Part shown: in pieces, positions 26,170 to 34,827 of the stretch
Layout: the number at the start of each line of letters is the position of its first letter
Numbering within the stretch: position 1 is the stretch's first letter
DNA from: an uncultured Oligoflexia bacterium
GTDB taxonomy: Bacteria > Bdellovibrionota > Bacteriovoracia > Bacteriovoracales > Bacteriovoracaceae
DNA: 64,000 bases
Assembly (NCBI GenBank): GCA_913058265.1
Contig: CAJXPQ010000003.1
Coordinates: forward strand, 274,177 to 338,176
Direction: 5' to 3'
The notes under the pieces: generated by a model
Told to the model about the DNA's origin: nothing
Database searches by the model: none
The model's input: the letters and a program-made list of their open reading frames with translations, nothing else
Translations under genes and position numbers: made by a program

Positions 26170-26358
26170 TTATTTGGAATTATCTTTATTATGAGGCGAA
26201 GTAGGAGAGTTTTGTAAATACTGAAGAGCATCTTGAATACAAGCACCACAGTCTGAACCAAGTCCAAGATTTTTACACATATCGTTAAAGCTTTTAGAAG
26301 TTTTGTTAGCTTCTTCAAGTTGTTTATCTGAAATGGCCTTACATATGCAAACGTACAT
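26170..26358 (-). CDS. bfd: Bacterioferritin-associated ferredoxin
   Basis: Small [2Fe-2S] protein that reduces the heme of Bfr to release stored iron. The cluster ligands are C4, C6, C37 and C40 (MYVCIC and SDCGAC), matching the BFD pattern CxC...CxxC. 62 residues, with a polar, Asn/Ser/His-containing tail beyond the domain. It is the first gene of the bfd-bfr pair. A promoter (TTGTTC, 17-base spacer, TATAGT) with a perfect inverted repeat lies directly upstream. Confidence 0.95.
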   Translation of the reverse strand: MYVCICKAISDKQLEEANKTSKSFNDMCKNLGLGSDCGACIQDALQYLQNSPTSPHNKDNSK

Positions 26359-26379
26359 TATAGTTCTCCCAACCTTGAT

Positions 26380-26409
26380 ACTATATCATTGTTCGGCATA
26401 CCGAACAAT
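26380..26409 (-). promoter_or_regulatory. bfd-bfr promoter with DtxR-like inverted-repeat operator
   Basis: On the minus strand, TTGTTC (forward 26403-26408), a 17-base spacer and TATAGT (forward 26380-26385) form a good promoter 22 bases before bfd. The inverted repeat ATTGTTCGG-CATA-CCGAACAAT (26388-26409) covers the -35 and most of the spacer, the position of a repressor site. The core TTCGGCATACCGAA resembles sites of DtxR/MntR-type metalloregulators more than Fur boxes (inference). Confidence 0.65.
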
Positions 26410-26590
26410 AGTGTTTAGGGGGAAATTATAATATTTATAGTAAAACAAATAATTATAGGTACTTACAGAGAACTGCTTCTATTTGGGCCAGATGTCCTTG
26501 TTTTAACATGAAAAACCTTGTTAACCGCCATTCCACTTTGACTTCTAATATGGACCAGGTAGTGACCACTCTGGTTTATTTTTTCAAGGT
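26410..26590. other. Gene-free stretch, possible mobile-element remnant
   Basis: No intact gene. The part 26500-26580 (AACCGCCATTCCACTTTGAC and nearby TGACCACT) resembles the end sequences of IS21-family elements as I remember them, but no transposase gene is present, so this is only a hint. Confidence 0.2.
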
Positions 26591-26650
26591 CAATTATCGC
26601 TTGTTATGGCAGCTGTGATCTACAACAGTTTCCACTACAGGCGATAATTG
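26591..26650. repeat. 60-bp imperfect hairpin element
   Basis: The outer 10 bases CAATTATCGC (26591-26600) and GCGATAATTG (26641-26650) are perfect inverted repeats. The match extends inward to 16 of 19 positions (26591-26609 against 26632-26650). The right arm overlaps the stop of a broken gene on the minus strand. It may be a terminator-like RNA stem or a miniature inverted-repeat element. Confidence 0.45.
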
Positions 26651-27227
26651 TATTGAACCTTTGGCAGAACAATAAAAACATTTTGGCTCCGAGTGATTTC
26701 AATTTGATCATCCTTTAGCTTCATACAATTTGTTTGATAAATACCGGTAAGAATAACTCTAGCACTTTGATTAGAATATATAAGTTCTGAAATAAAAGCA
26801 CTCGATATTGGAGCATAGATATTATTATCAATACTCTGTTTAACAGCTGCGTCTATATTAAAGGTTTTAGTGGCATTATTATCATTATAAACAACTGTAT
26901 ACTTTCCTGCTGGAAGCTCTCCAAGAGAAATTATTTGAGTGTAATTTACGGGAAAGCTAAACTCTGAAACATCACAGCCTGTAAGATCCTACTTCTTTAC
27001 TTTGAAGTTTGCCTTATACTGAAACTCACCCTTCTTATCTAAGGATACAAGAGCTGGTTTATAACAGGCACTGGGGAGTTGAGCGTGTAATGTGACTTCA
27101 ACATTATCGTTAAAATCAAAACCATCTTTGATCACAAAAAGCTCTTCTAGGTTTATATCTATCAAGTTTCTATCTTCAGAGAATACAGGGCCTCGAGAAG
27201 TAAGCTTAAGATTATTAGGTGTTTCAT
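26635..27227 (-). pseudogene. Decayed gene for a secreted protein
   Basis: On the minus strand a ribosome-binding site (GAAGGG) precedes ATG at 27225-27227 and a signal peptide MKHLIILSLLLEALYS. The frame then breaks near 27180 by a one-base shift; the continuation EDRNLIDINLEELFVIKDGF runs on until an in-frame TAG at 26989-26991. After it, the same frame continues DLTGCDVSEFSFPVNYTQII to a stop at 26635-26637. So one shift and one stop separate an approximately 197-codon gene into three pieces. The product family is unknown. It lies immediately downstream of a broken transglutaminase-elicitor-like gene and was probably in its operon. Confidence 0.65.
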
Positions 27228-27290
27228 TATTTTTTCCCTTCAATATTTAATTTTTTTATTTTGTGAAATTTCAAAAAGACTGTTTACGAT

Positions 27291-28447
27291 CTAGGCAATT
27301 GGTTGCCCTTGTTTAGCTGACTTAACTGCCAACTCTGTAATTTCTACTGTGAGAGAATCGCTTCCCCCCAGTTTGGAGTTCCCATTATATAGTAATCATA
27401 ATATGAGACAGCACTTGCATTATCTTCAGGCCTCCAGAGAAAGTCTGGGTGCTAATGATTGTACCATTCTCCGCCAATAATTTTAGAGTTTTTATCTAGT
27501 TCAAGGTCATAAAAGTAAGAGGCGGTATTGGAGTGATCAAAATCTTTTGAGTCAAACTCTCTATGTGTAGGTGAAGTTTCATCTCTATATTCAACAACCA
27601 TAACAATACCAACAATGTACTTTGCTTTTTTAGATCGATGCTTTTAAAAATTATCATCTGTATATTGATCAATTTCAATAATGGCATCTTCTTGTTTTAG
27701 TACATTCTGTTTTGTTAGTGGATTAAAGTATTTATACTGATAGCTAATAATAGGTTGATTCCAGACCTCATAGTCAAGTGTTGCATCCATAACAAAACTT
27801 GCTGTTGCCCAGCCGTGACAGGTATCCATCCAGTTTTCTACTTCTCCGTTTCTATCATGATTTTGCTTTCCCTGATTCCACATATGTTTAGTTAATGGAA
27901 AAATATCCTTTCCAATAAGTAAGTCATATTTTTCAGAAGGTGAAAGGTTTGCAATCATTTCATCATTATAATTAAAAACATACGGATTCTTCAAAATATA
28001 GTTTTTTGCATCTTTCAACTATGATTTTCTGAGAAGTCATCAATAGCATATCTGGCGCCTAATACTCCTTTGTATATGGCCAATAATCGTCAGACCATGG
28101 ATCGATTGATACTCGTCCCTTGGTTAGTAGACTTTGATCAATTTTGAAAATGTCTCTCTGTATAGTCTGGTATGGGATGAGATTTTCCACTTTATCATTT
28201 AAAGCAAGTTCCGAGTAAAGCGCTTTCTGTTTTGGTTGAGTAATTCTTCTTCGAATCAGTTCTCTTTTCTTTTTGGAGACTATATTAATAATTTTGTCGA
28301 AGTTATTTTTTTTGTTGTCGTTTGCCACTAGTAAGATACGGGATCAAGCTCAAAGCTCTTGAGGTGCTTCTCGATGACTTGCTTAGTAAATCCCCATGAG
28401 TTGAAATTAACGGTAGCAGTAATGACTATGGACAAAAATAATTTAAT
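27291..28447 (-). pseudogene. Decayed transglutaminase-elicitor-like secreted protein
   Basis: Reading the minus strand across frames gives one protein of about 380 residues: signal KLFLSIVITATVNFNSWG, then DPWSDDYWP, IYKGVLGARYAIDDFSENHS, KDAKNYILKNPYVFNY, NLSPSEKYDLLIG, WMDTCHGWATASF and YFYDLELDKNSKIIGGEW followed by HPDFLW. This order matches the TGase_elicitor family, including the Cys-His segment CHGWA. Lesions: the start codon after AAGGAG is ATT (28445-28447); one-base shifts near 28331, 28078 and 28012; stops TAA at 27644-27646 and TAG at 27452-27454; another shift at the C run near 27366. No product can be made. Confidence 0.72.
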
Positions 28448-28642
28448 ATACCTCTCCTTAGCATATACATAGCAACTTACTCGAGGATTATTAATAATAT
28501 GGAACATTGTTAAACCTGATTCTAGTCATGTTTTCTCTTGATGCTGTGCAGTGCAAGAAAAGGGGGGGCTACCTTTAATTATTTAAATTATTGCCGCTAT
28601 CGTTTATCATAAGCTTTATTTTGATCAAATCTGGAGGTGATA

Positions 28643-29671
28643 TTGAAGCTAGAAACAATATCAAAGAATTTATTGTACTCATTCAATTCTGAAGCAGAGT
28701 TGATTAAAGCGATTATACAAATCAGTGAAAACTTTACGACTAATCGAGCTAAGCTTGAGACTTACCTTAAAGAAGAGAAGTTCGTATCTGCTTATAGTGT
28801 TTTTTACCTCTCAACAAATTTAAAGAAACTCACTGCTTGTATGGATAAAATTAAATTATCTTTAGACTTGTTTAGTGATTATGAATTCTTTGATATCGGT
28901 GCTGGTCCTGGAACTTTTTCCCTTGCGCTTTTAGCTGAAAATTCAGACCTCAAAATTTCTTCTTTTGAAACAGCTGATTTAATGAACACTCAGGCACTAA
29001 AATTTGTAAGGGCCATTTATCCTAATGCTAACTACACACAATATGACAGGCTTAATAATGTGCCTAGCAAAGAGGCAAAAAGGTTTGGTATTTTTGGTCA
29101 CTCGGCAAATGAAATGTCTGAGGACACTATATTAAATATTATTACCAAATTAGATCTCGATGAAGTTCTCTTTATTGAACCAGGGACTAAAGAGTTTTTT
29201 AGAAAGTCATTATGCTTAAGAGATAAGTTACTCAAAAAATTTAATATGAATTATCCATGTTTGTCCGCCAACTCTTGTGCCATGAGTGACGATCCCACAA
29301 ATTGGTGCCATCAATACTTATCAATTAAACAAGACCATGATGTTGAAAGGCTAACTCAATTAGCACGTAAAGACAGAAGAAGTTTGCCAATTACATTACA
29401 TCATTACTCTAAGAATGAGATTAAATCAAAGTCTGAGGAGAGTAGGATCGTAAGAAAATACTCTGAGACAAAATTTAGCTTTGAGTATCAAGTTTGTCAG
29501 ACACATGATGATGAAAATAAACTTAATGACCTTCAGTTGCTTAAACGTCCCTATTCTAAGAAAGAGTTAAAAGTGCTACAATTAATGCTATCGGGAGACT
29601 CTTTTGAATACAACCTTGAGAAGTCACTTGAAAATGGTAAGGAGCGGGGAAAAATCATTGGATTTAGCTAG
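28643..29671 (+). CDS. Rsm22-like SAM-dependent methyltransferase
   Basis: Class I methyltransferase of the Rsm22 family, linked in mitochondria to small ribosomal subunit maturation. The SAM loop FDIGAGPGTFSLALLAE is at residues about 86-102, and the C-terminal half has the Cys/His cluster YPCLSANSCAMSDDPTNWCH typical of this family (an FeS or zinc site). I place the start at TTG 28643, because the Shine-Dalgarno GGAGG (28633-28637) would overlap the GTG at 28637. The end overlaps the following response regulator, so the two are cotranscribed. Target RNA unproven in bacteria. Confidence 0.8.
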   Translation: MKLETISKNLLYSFNSEAELIKAIIQISENFTTNRAKLETYLKEEKFVSAYSVFYLSTNLKKLTACMDKIKLSLDLFSDYEFFDIGAGPGTFSLALLAENSDLKISSFETADLMNTQALKFVRAIYPNANYTQYDRLNNVPSKEAKRFGIFGHSANEMSEDTILNIITKLDLDEVLFIEPGTKEFFRKSLCLRDKLLKKFNMNYPCLSANSCAMSDDPTNWCHQYLSIKQDHDVERLTQLARKDRRSLPITLHHYSKNEIKSKSEESRIVRKYSETKFSFEYQVCQTHDDENKLNDLQLLKRPYSKKELKVLQLMLSGDSFEYNLEKSLENGKERGKIIGFS

Positions 29672-30026
29672 GAAAAGAATTTTAATTGTTGATGATGAAC
29701 AAGATCTAAGAGAGACTTTGGCCGATTTTTTACAGATGTCAGGGGCTTATGCTGTCTGTGCTAGTGATGGTAATGAGGCATTTAATATAATTAATAAGGG
29801 CGGTATTGATCTAGTAGTATGTGATATCAAAATGCCGGAGTGTTCTGGCATTGAACTGCTTCATAAAGTTCGCGCTTCAAATGAAAAGACCCCACCTATT
29901 ATAATGATGAGTGGATTTACTGATTTTTCAGAAAAAGATGTTCTAGATCTTGGTGCAAAGGCAATGTTTATGAAGCCGCAGACTCTTACCAAGCTCAAAG
30001 AGTTAATCTTAGAAGTTCTAAGCTAA
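29658..30026 (+). CDS. Single-domain response regulator (CheY-like)
   Basis: A lone receiver domain of about 123 residues: acidic pair in RILIVDDEQDLRETL, phospho-acceptor Asp in LVVCDIKMP, the Thr/Ser in IIMMSGFTDF and the Lys in AMFMKPQTL. It has no output domain, so it acts on a partner or in a phosphorelay. Candidate starts are ATG 29604, ATG 29634 and TTG 29658; the last has the best Shine-Dalgarno (GGAGCGGGGA, 29641-29650) and puts the receiver at the very N-terminus, so I chose it. It overlaps the methyltransferase gene by 14 bases. No histidine kinase is nearby. Confidence 0.85.
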   Translation: MDLARKRILIVDDEQDLRETLADFLQMSGAYAVCASDGNEAFNIINKGGIDLVVCDIKMPECSGIELLHKVRASNEKTPPIIMMSGFTDFSEKDVLDLGAKAMFMKPQTLTKLKELILEVLS

Positions 30027-31736
30027 TTAAAGTCCAATATCATTGTCACCAAATTGCTCTTTATCTTTTCCGTTACTACGTGGATTCTTTAAAGTGAGTG
30101 GCTTTTCCACTACCTTTTTAGCTTTTTCAATACCTTCTTCAAAATATTTTTCAGTTAAATCTTTTTGTGCGACTTTTGCTTCATTAAATAAGTGGACTGT
30201 TTGAGTAGGAAAAGCAAATCCAATTTCTAGCTCTTTTGCTAACCTTAAAATATCAATTAGAAGTCTATGTCTCTCGGCCAATTCTCTAGCGTAATCTTCT
30301 GTTTCCCAAGATACTTTTAACTCAATGTTAAGTGAACTGTCTCCAAAATTTGAAAAATAGACAAAGAAACTGTCTTTCTTAGTCCATCTATGCTCAAGAA
30401 TGATTTGTCTTACACCTTCACAAAAAGCTTCAATCTTAGCTGGAGGTGTATCGTACTCTACACCAAGGGTAGTCACTAGACGTCTAAACCTTCTTTTTCC
30501 TTTATTATCAATAGATCGATTCATAAGTTCACCATTGGAAATGGTAATCACAGAGTCATTAAAGGTGCGAATTCTTGTAGATCTAAAACCAACCTCGTCT
30601 ACAACTCCTTCGATATCACCAGCAGTGATGATATCGCCAATGTCAAAAGGTCTATCAAGAACTAACATAATTGATCCAAAGAAATTTGCGAGTGTGTCTT
30701 TGGCAGCAAAGGCAAAAGCAAGACCACCAATTCCAAGTCCTGCTATTAAGCTCGTGATATCAATTGTAAAAGATTTTAAGACTACTAAGGCACCAATAAC
30801 GTAAGTCACAACAAATGCAGTTTTAGTGATAAGAGGTATAAGAATATCATCAAACTTTGTCTCAGTCTCCTGCGCCTTCTGAGTAAAAAGGTAGGAAAGA
30901 AGATCTATAATTCTATGTGCTAACCAAACACTCATAAAACTCATCAGAATAATGAGACTTCTATCTACGATGGCATTAAGCTCAATGGAGAAATCTAATA
31001 AAGGGATAAACTTCATCACTGTGAAAAAAAAAATCATTTTTGACAGTGGCCTTATCGCTTTTTGTAATCTGTAGTTCGAACTTTCTTGTATGAGTTTTGA
31101 ATAATGATTTAGTAAGTAAGATACAATCATTTGCACAAGCATCTGAAAAAAGAATGCAATTATTAAAATAATAAGTAGCGCAGGCCATTGCCAGTTTTCT
31201 AGTAGAAAACCTCTGTCAAGCATGGCATCTGAAAGCTTTCCCCTAATTTGATCAGAGACAAGTTTAACCGTTGTTATGCCTTCAATGTTTTTATTATTTT
31301 GTAAAATGTCTAAGTAGTCATCAAGAGATGAAAAAGTGTCAGGAGTAAATAGCCAATAATTTCCAAACTTAGAAATAGAAATCTCTAGTTTTTTATTGTT
31401 AGCAACTCTTTTGTCAAAGTACCATATAGCATGGATATTCAATGGAATTTGATCATATTTAACTAACTTAATTTTATCAATAACTCTAATGAGTTGATCA
31501 GCATATTGATTTGCTACAGAATCGGATATTTTCCTTTGTGGATTTATATTAAATGTTGAAATCGCCTTGGTGTAATTATTCTCAGTAATTCCTTGGTCAT
31601 TTTTAATTTTAACCATCGCCTTCATGAAAGTTTTCATTGTTGCTTGTGGACTGGATAAGCTCTCTTGTGCTTGATCTTCCGCTGAAGCTATATGGGTGAA
31701 AGAGATAAGTAGTATTGCTAATAATATATGTTTCAT
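30027..31736 (-). CDS. MscS-family mechanosensitive channel
   Basis: Small-conductance mechanosensitive channel, a safety valve against osmotic downshock. Residues 1-19 are a signal peptide (ILLAILLISFTHIASA), then a periplasmic domain of about 160 residues, five or so membrane helices, and the MscS core: the pore helix in GLGIGGLAFAFAAKDTLANF, the beta domain VLDRPFDIGDIITAGDIEGV and EVGFRSTRIRTFNDSVITIS. The Gly/Ala-rich pore-lining helix is intact. The C-terminus is a charged tail. The stop codon abuts the response regulator stop with no gap. 569 residues puts it with the larger MscS types (YbdG/MscK-like size range). Confidence 0.92.
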   Translation of the reverse strand: MKHILLAILLISFTHIASAEDQAQESLSSPQATMKTFMKAMVKIKNDQGITENNYTKAISTFNINPQRKISDSVANQYADQLIRVIDKIKLVKYDQIPLNIHAIWYFDKRVANNKKLEISISKFGNYWLFTPDTFSSLDDYLDILQNNKNIEGITTVKLVSDQIRGKLSDAMLDRGFLLENWQWPALLIILIIAFFFQMLVQMIVSYLLNHYSKLIQESSNYRLQKAIRPLSKMIFFFTVMKFIPLLDFSIELNAIVDRSLIILMSFMSVWLAHRIIDLLSYLFTQKAQETETKFDDILIPLITKTAFVVTYVIGALVVLKSFTIDITSLIAGLGIGGLAFAFAAKDTLANFFGSIMLVLDRPFDIGDIITAGDIEGVVDEVGFRSTRIRTFNDSVITISNGELMNRSIDNKGKRRFRRLVTTLGVEYDTPPAKIEAFCEGVRQIILEHRWTKKDSFFVYFSNFGDSSLNIELKVSWETEDYARELAERHRLLIDILRLAKELEIGFAFPTQTVHLFNEAKVAQKDLTEKYFEEGIEKAKKVVEKPLTLKNPRSNGKDKEQFGDNDIGL

Positions 31737-31891
31737 AATATTTCCTTTATTTAATACTAGTTATATCAGTCTATTATGTCATTTATTTAATAACCTAATT
31801 ATAAGATCTCTGTCTAAAAGATTACTTGCAGGGGGGGGACGATAGGATTCACTTTGAATTAAGAGGCGACGAAATTATTCTTAACTAAAAT

Positions 31892-32230
31892 TTATACTAA
31901 CACTGTGTGATTAAGTATAAGCTCGGATGATAGTATTTTAAGAGGGGACTTTTTTTTCCCCATTTTAAATTTATGAGGCTGGTCTTTCTTAGGTCTAATT
32001 GTTACTAACCCTGAGTCGAATGTTTCATCTGGGTTTATATTTATAATATTACAAAACTTATACCATTGGACCATATTAGGAACTAGCTGTGCGCTTTCAA
32101 TTTTAGATATTGTTCCCTGGGAGATTCCCATCGTCTTACTTAGTTTTTATTGGTTTAAGCCTCTTGCCTTACGAGCTGTTCGGAATATGATTGCCACTTT
32201 TTCAATCGTCTTTAAATTTTTAGATGGCAT
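31892..32230 (-). pseudogene. XRE-family regulator broken by an early stop
   Basis: The minus-strand frame opens at ATG 32228-32230 after a good ribosome-binding site (AAAGGGAT) with MPSKNLKTIEKVAIIFRTAR, meets TAA at 32147-32149 (codon 28), then continues KLSKTMGISQGTISKIESAQ to 31892. The helix-turn-helix straddles the stop: the first helix region precedes it and the recognition part TMGISQGTISKIE follows. An internal ATG at 32129-32131 could start a fragment, but it would lack the first helices of the DNA-binding domain. One base change would restore the 113-codon frame. Confidence 0.68.
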
Positions 32231-32285
32231 ATTAAGATCCCTTTATTAAAAATTAAGATTTGCTTAACATTTTACAAGAAGAAAC

Positions 32286-33029
32286 TTAGAAGTATAGTCG
32301 AATACCCATACCAGTACCTTTAATCTGTCTCTCTTGAGTGATTGAGTCGGAAAGTGTTTTGAACTCTAGGTTTTCTTCGAACTGATAAGCGAAAATTCTA
32401 ACAAAAGAAATATCTACAAATGCTCCCCATTGAGAGCGAGTTGATTCCATCTCTGCGGTACCGTCGTCATTTTCTGCATTGTTATATACTCGATATCTGC
32501 CGTCAAAACCAAGGAAAGGCAAAAGGTATAGACTTATATCACCACCATAAAAAGACTGAGTGAATTTTTCGATACTGCCCCCCTCAAATCTTCTCTGGCC
32601 GTAGGTCAAAATAAGGTGAGTAGACTGATGGTTTGACCCAATTAGTCGCAGATTTAATGAGCCTTCTTTTTGCAGATAGATATCATCGTAGTTCTCGTAT
32701 CTACCTACTAGTCCTAAAAAGCCAAAATAGGCTCCAAACTCACCTGAGAGTCCGTTAGTTTCCTCGTTTGTATTATCAGAAGTGTCAGCATCAAAAGCGG
32801 AACGAGCATAGTCGAGATAAAACTCGGTAAAAACAGCATCACTCTCTAGATTCATAGATAGCCACTGATCTTGAAGTCCCATTTTTTCTTTTTGATAGAA
32901 CCAACTTGATAGAGACCATCTTTTAAACTCTTTCTTCTCTAATTTGCTATCCACGTATTCCCAGACAGTTTTTGTTTGGGCGAAACTTGAAAATGAGAAA
33001 CAAATTGAGAGTAGGAATAATAACTTCAT
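32286..33029 (-). CDS. Probable outer-membrane beta-barrel protein
   Basis: 247 residues. Signal peptide 1-17 (LLFLLSICFSFSSFA). The mature part alternates aromatic and polar residues in strand-like runs (LNLRLIGSNHQSTHLILTYG, GGDISLYLLPFLGF, WGAFVDISFVRIFAYQF) and ends MGIRLYF, with terminal Phe. No specific family recognised. Its start overlaps the LRR gene stop by four bases (ATGA), placing it last in the pgsA-serB-LRR operon. Confidence 0.68.
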   Translation of the reverse strand: MKLLFLLSICFSFSSFAQTKTVWEYVDSKLEKKEFKRWSLSSWFYQKEKMGLQDQWLSMNLESDAVFTEFYLDYARSAFDADTSDNTNEETNGLSGEFGAYFGFLGLVGRYENYDDIYLQKEGSLNLRLIGSNHQSTHLILTYGQRRFEGGSIEKFTQSFYGGDISLYLLPFLGFDGRYRVYNNAENDDGTAEMESTRSQWGAFVDISFVRIFAYQFEENLEFKTLSDSITQERQIKGTGMGIRLYF

Positions 33030-33649
33030 AATTCTCCAAACCAGTAACCAAGTTGATCTTGGATGTATTCTTTCATCTGTGGTGTAAATAAATTACCATC
33101 TAATGAGAGTAGGGACAATGAAGAGCAAGATTTGATCGCCTCAATTGGTAATTCAGTTAATTTATTGCGACTTAAATAAATTTCTTTAATATTAGTGAAG
33201 CCTAGTATGACGCTTGGAAAGACTTCAAAATTATTTTGGCTTAGGTGTAGATTTTTTAATTGATCTAGATGTTCTAAGTTTTTAGGTAATAAAGTTAAGT
33301 TATTCTGAGCAAGCATAAGTGTTGTTATACTCGTTGTTATTGGTAGCTCAAGGTTGATTTGTCTAATATTACACTTATTAAGATTTAAAGTTATGAGATT
33401 AGGAAGACTGAAAAACACTGAGTTTATTACCTCTATCGATGGGCAGTTAATATATAAAGTTTTAAGTTTTTTTAATTCTATGAAATCATCAGGAATTTCG
33501 CTTATTAAGTCTCCTGAAATATAGAGAGTCGTAAGGTTTTTCAGTAGAAATAACTCTGCTGGCAATTGGGACTTTTTAATTTTAAGCATTAGAGTTGTTG
33601 CGTTTTCGATATCGTTAAGCGCTTTGCGTAAGCTCTTGTATTGCGCCAT
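33026..33649 (-). CDS. Leucine-rich repeat protein
   Basis: 207 residues, no signal peptide, so cytoplasmic. About seven LRR units of 20-23 residues: LKNLTTLYISGDLISEIPDD, LKKLKTLYINCPSIEVI, LPNLITLNLNKCNIRQI, TSITTLMLAQNNLTLLP, LDQLKNLHLSQNNFEVFP, FTNIKEIYLSRNKLTELP and a last one. The pattern LxxLxLxxNxLxxLP is that of the bacterial/plant-like type. LRRs bind proteins; no enzymatic domain is attached. The start overlaps serB by one base (TAATG), an unusual coupling to serine synthesis. Confidence 0.88.
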   Translation of the reverse strand: MAQYKSLRKALNDIENATTLMLKIKKSQLPAELFLLKNLTTLYISGDLISEIPDDFIELKKLKTLYINCPSIEVINSVFFSLPNLITLNLNKCNIRQINLELPITTSITTLMLAQNNLTLLPKNLEHLDQLKNLHLSQNNFEVFPSVILGFTNIKEIYLSRNKLTELPIEAIKSCSSLSLLSLDGNLFTPQMKEYIQDQLGYWFGEL

Positions 33650-34827
33650 TAGATATCCTTAGAGCCTGGGATTCCCAGGAAGTAAAGAATACTTGTCATG
33701 GGTCCATGACTCATATGTTGTTTCGCATTTTCTTTAACAATTTCTTTGGCATGAAAAGCGATACCAAGGCCTGCTTTGGCCAGCATAGGTAGGTCATTAG
33801 CACCATCACCAATGGCAACAACTTGCTCAAGGTTTATATTTTCTTGTTGAGATATAAGCTCAACTAACATCGCTTTTTTATCGGCATTAACAATAGAACC
33901 TTTTACTAGTCCTGTAAGCTCACCATTTATAATTTCAAGTTCATTAGCAAAGGCATAATCTAAACCAAGTTTTTCTTTAAAGTAATTAGCAAAATAAGTA
34001 AAACCACCTGAGATGATAGCGACTTTATAGCCTAGCTTCTTTACGGTATGAATAAACTCTTCAACACCTTCTGTTAGTTGAATCGTCTGAAGAATTTCAT
34101 TGAGCTTTTCAGATTTAAGACCCTTTAATAGTGAGACTCGCTTAATAAGAGATTGATCGAAGTCAAATTCACCATTCATAGCTTGCTCAGTTATTTTGTG
34201 AACTTCACCGTAGACTCCGTGTGCTCGTGCGATTTCATCAATAACTTCAGACTGGATAAGAGTCGAGTCCATATCAAAGACAATCAGTCTTTTATTTCTT
34301 CTCCAAACATTATCTTTGAGCAGTGCTAGGTCTGTCTTGTGCAGATTGGAAATTTCAATCAGCTCTTTTTTTACTTTGTCCCAATTCACATCAGTTTTCT
34401 TTGCAACAGTTGAAATATCTAGAGATGTTAAGTGATCATCAGTAATGTTATCGATCCTCTGAATATTTATATCATTCTGAGCAAGGACAGATGCAATTGA
34501 AGATAAGAAAGTCGGAGTGATACCATTGAGTGAAACACAGCTGAGAATATACTTTTCTCCGGACTTACTTTTACGTTTCTCTGTTTCAATTAATTTAAAG
34601 TCTAATTCTATTTTATTTTTCTTGGCAATAAATATGAGTTCTTTAACAATCTCTTCATCCTTAGTCTTACTTTCTAAGATAAAACTGAGAGAGAGGAGAC
34701 CATGTGTAATTGATTGGCCAATATCAATTAAAGTTGATTCTGATTTGGAGATTGCAGACATAAGTTCTGCTGTGATCCCGGGGTGATCAGGGCCGCTAAT
34801 AGTAAAGAGTGTAAGTTCTTTACTCAT
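33649..34827 (-). CDS. serB: Phosphoserine phosphatase
   Basis: Last step of serine synthesis: phosphoserine to serine. 392 residues, the long form with an N-terminal regulatory part (about 1-170) of two ACT-like repeats (FTISGPDHPGITAELMSAIS and CVSLNGITPTFLSSIASVLA) before a HAD catalytic domain. Catalytic motifs: VFDMDSTLIQSEVIDEIA (nucleophile DxD), SGGFTYFA (motif II Ser) and AIGDGANDLPML (motif III/IV acidic pair). ACT modules probably give amino-acid feedback. It begins directly after the pgsA stop and overlaps the LRR start, so all are in one operon. Confidence 0.95.
   Translation of the reverse strand: MSKELTLFTISGPDHPGITAELMSAISKSESTLIDIGQSITHGLLSLSFILESKTKDEEIVKELIFIAKKNKIELDFKLIETEKRKSKSGEKYILSCVSLNGITPTFLSSIASVLAQNDINIQRIDNITDDHLTSLDISTVAKKTDVNWDKVKKELIEISNLHKTDLALLKDNVWRRNKRLIVFDMDSTLIQSEVIDEIARAHGVYGEVHKITEQAMNGEFDFDQSLIKRVSLLKGLKSEKLNEILQTIQLTEGVEEFIHTVKKLGYKVAIISGGFTYFANYFKEKLGLDYAFANELEIINGELTGLVKGSIVNADKKAMLVELISQQENINLEQVVAIGDGANDLPMLAKAGLGIAFHAKEIVKENAKQHMSHGPMTSILYFLGIPGSKDI

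Noticed and set aside
26388..26409. Fur box
   Set aside because: The repeat has a GC-rich TTCGG/CCGAA core and does not follow the GATAATGATAATCATTATC pattern.
30400..30804. 134-codon frame opposite the mscS gene
   Set aside because: Antisense shadow of the conserved MscS core; Ser/Pro-rich composition and no start signal.
26635..32230. Stop-codon recoding (selenocysteine or pyrrolysine) instead of pseudogenes
   Set aside because: Stops include TAA as well as TAG, one-base frame shifts occur in several of the same genes, and no SECIS-like structure or recoding gene was seen.
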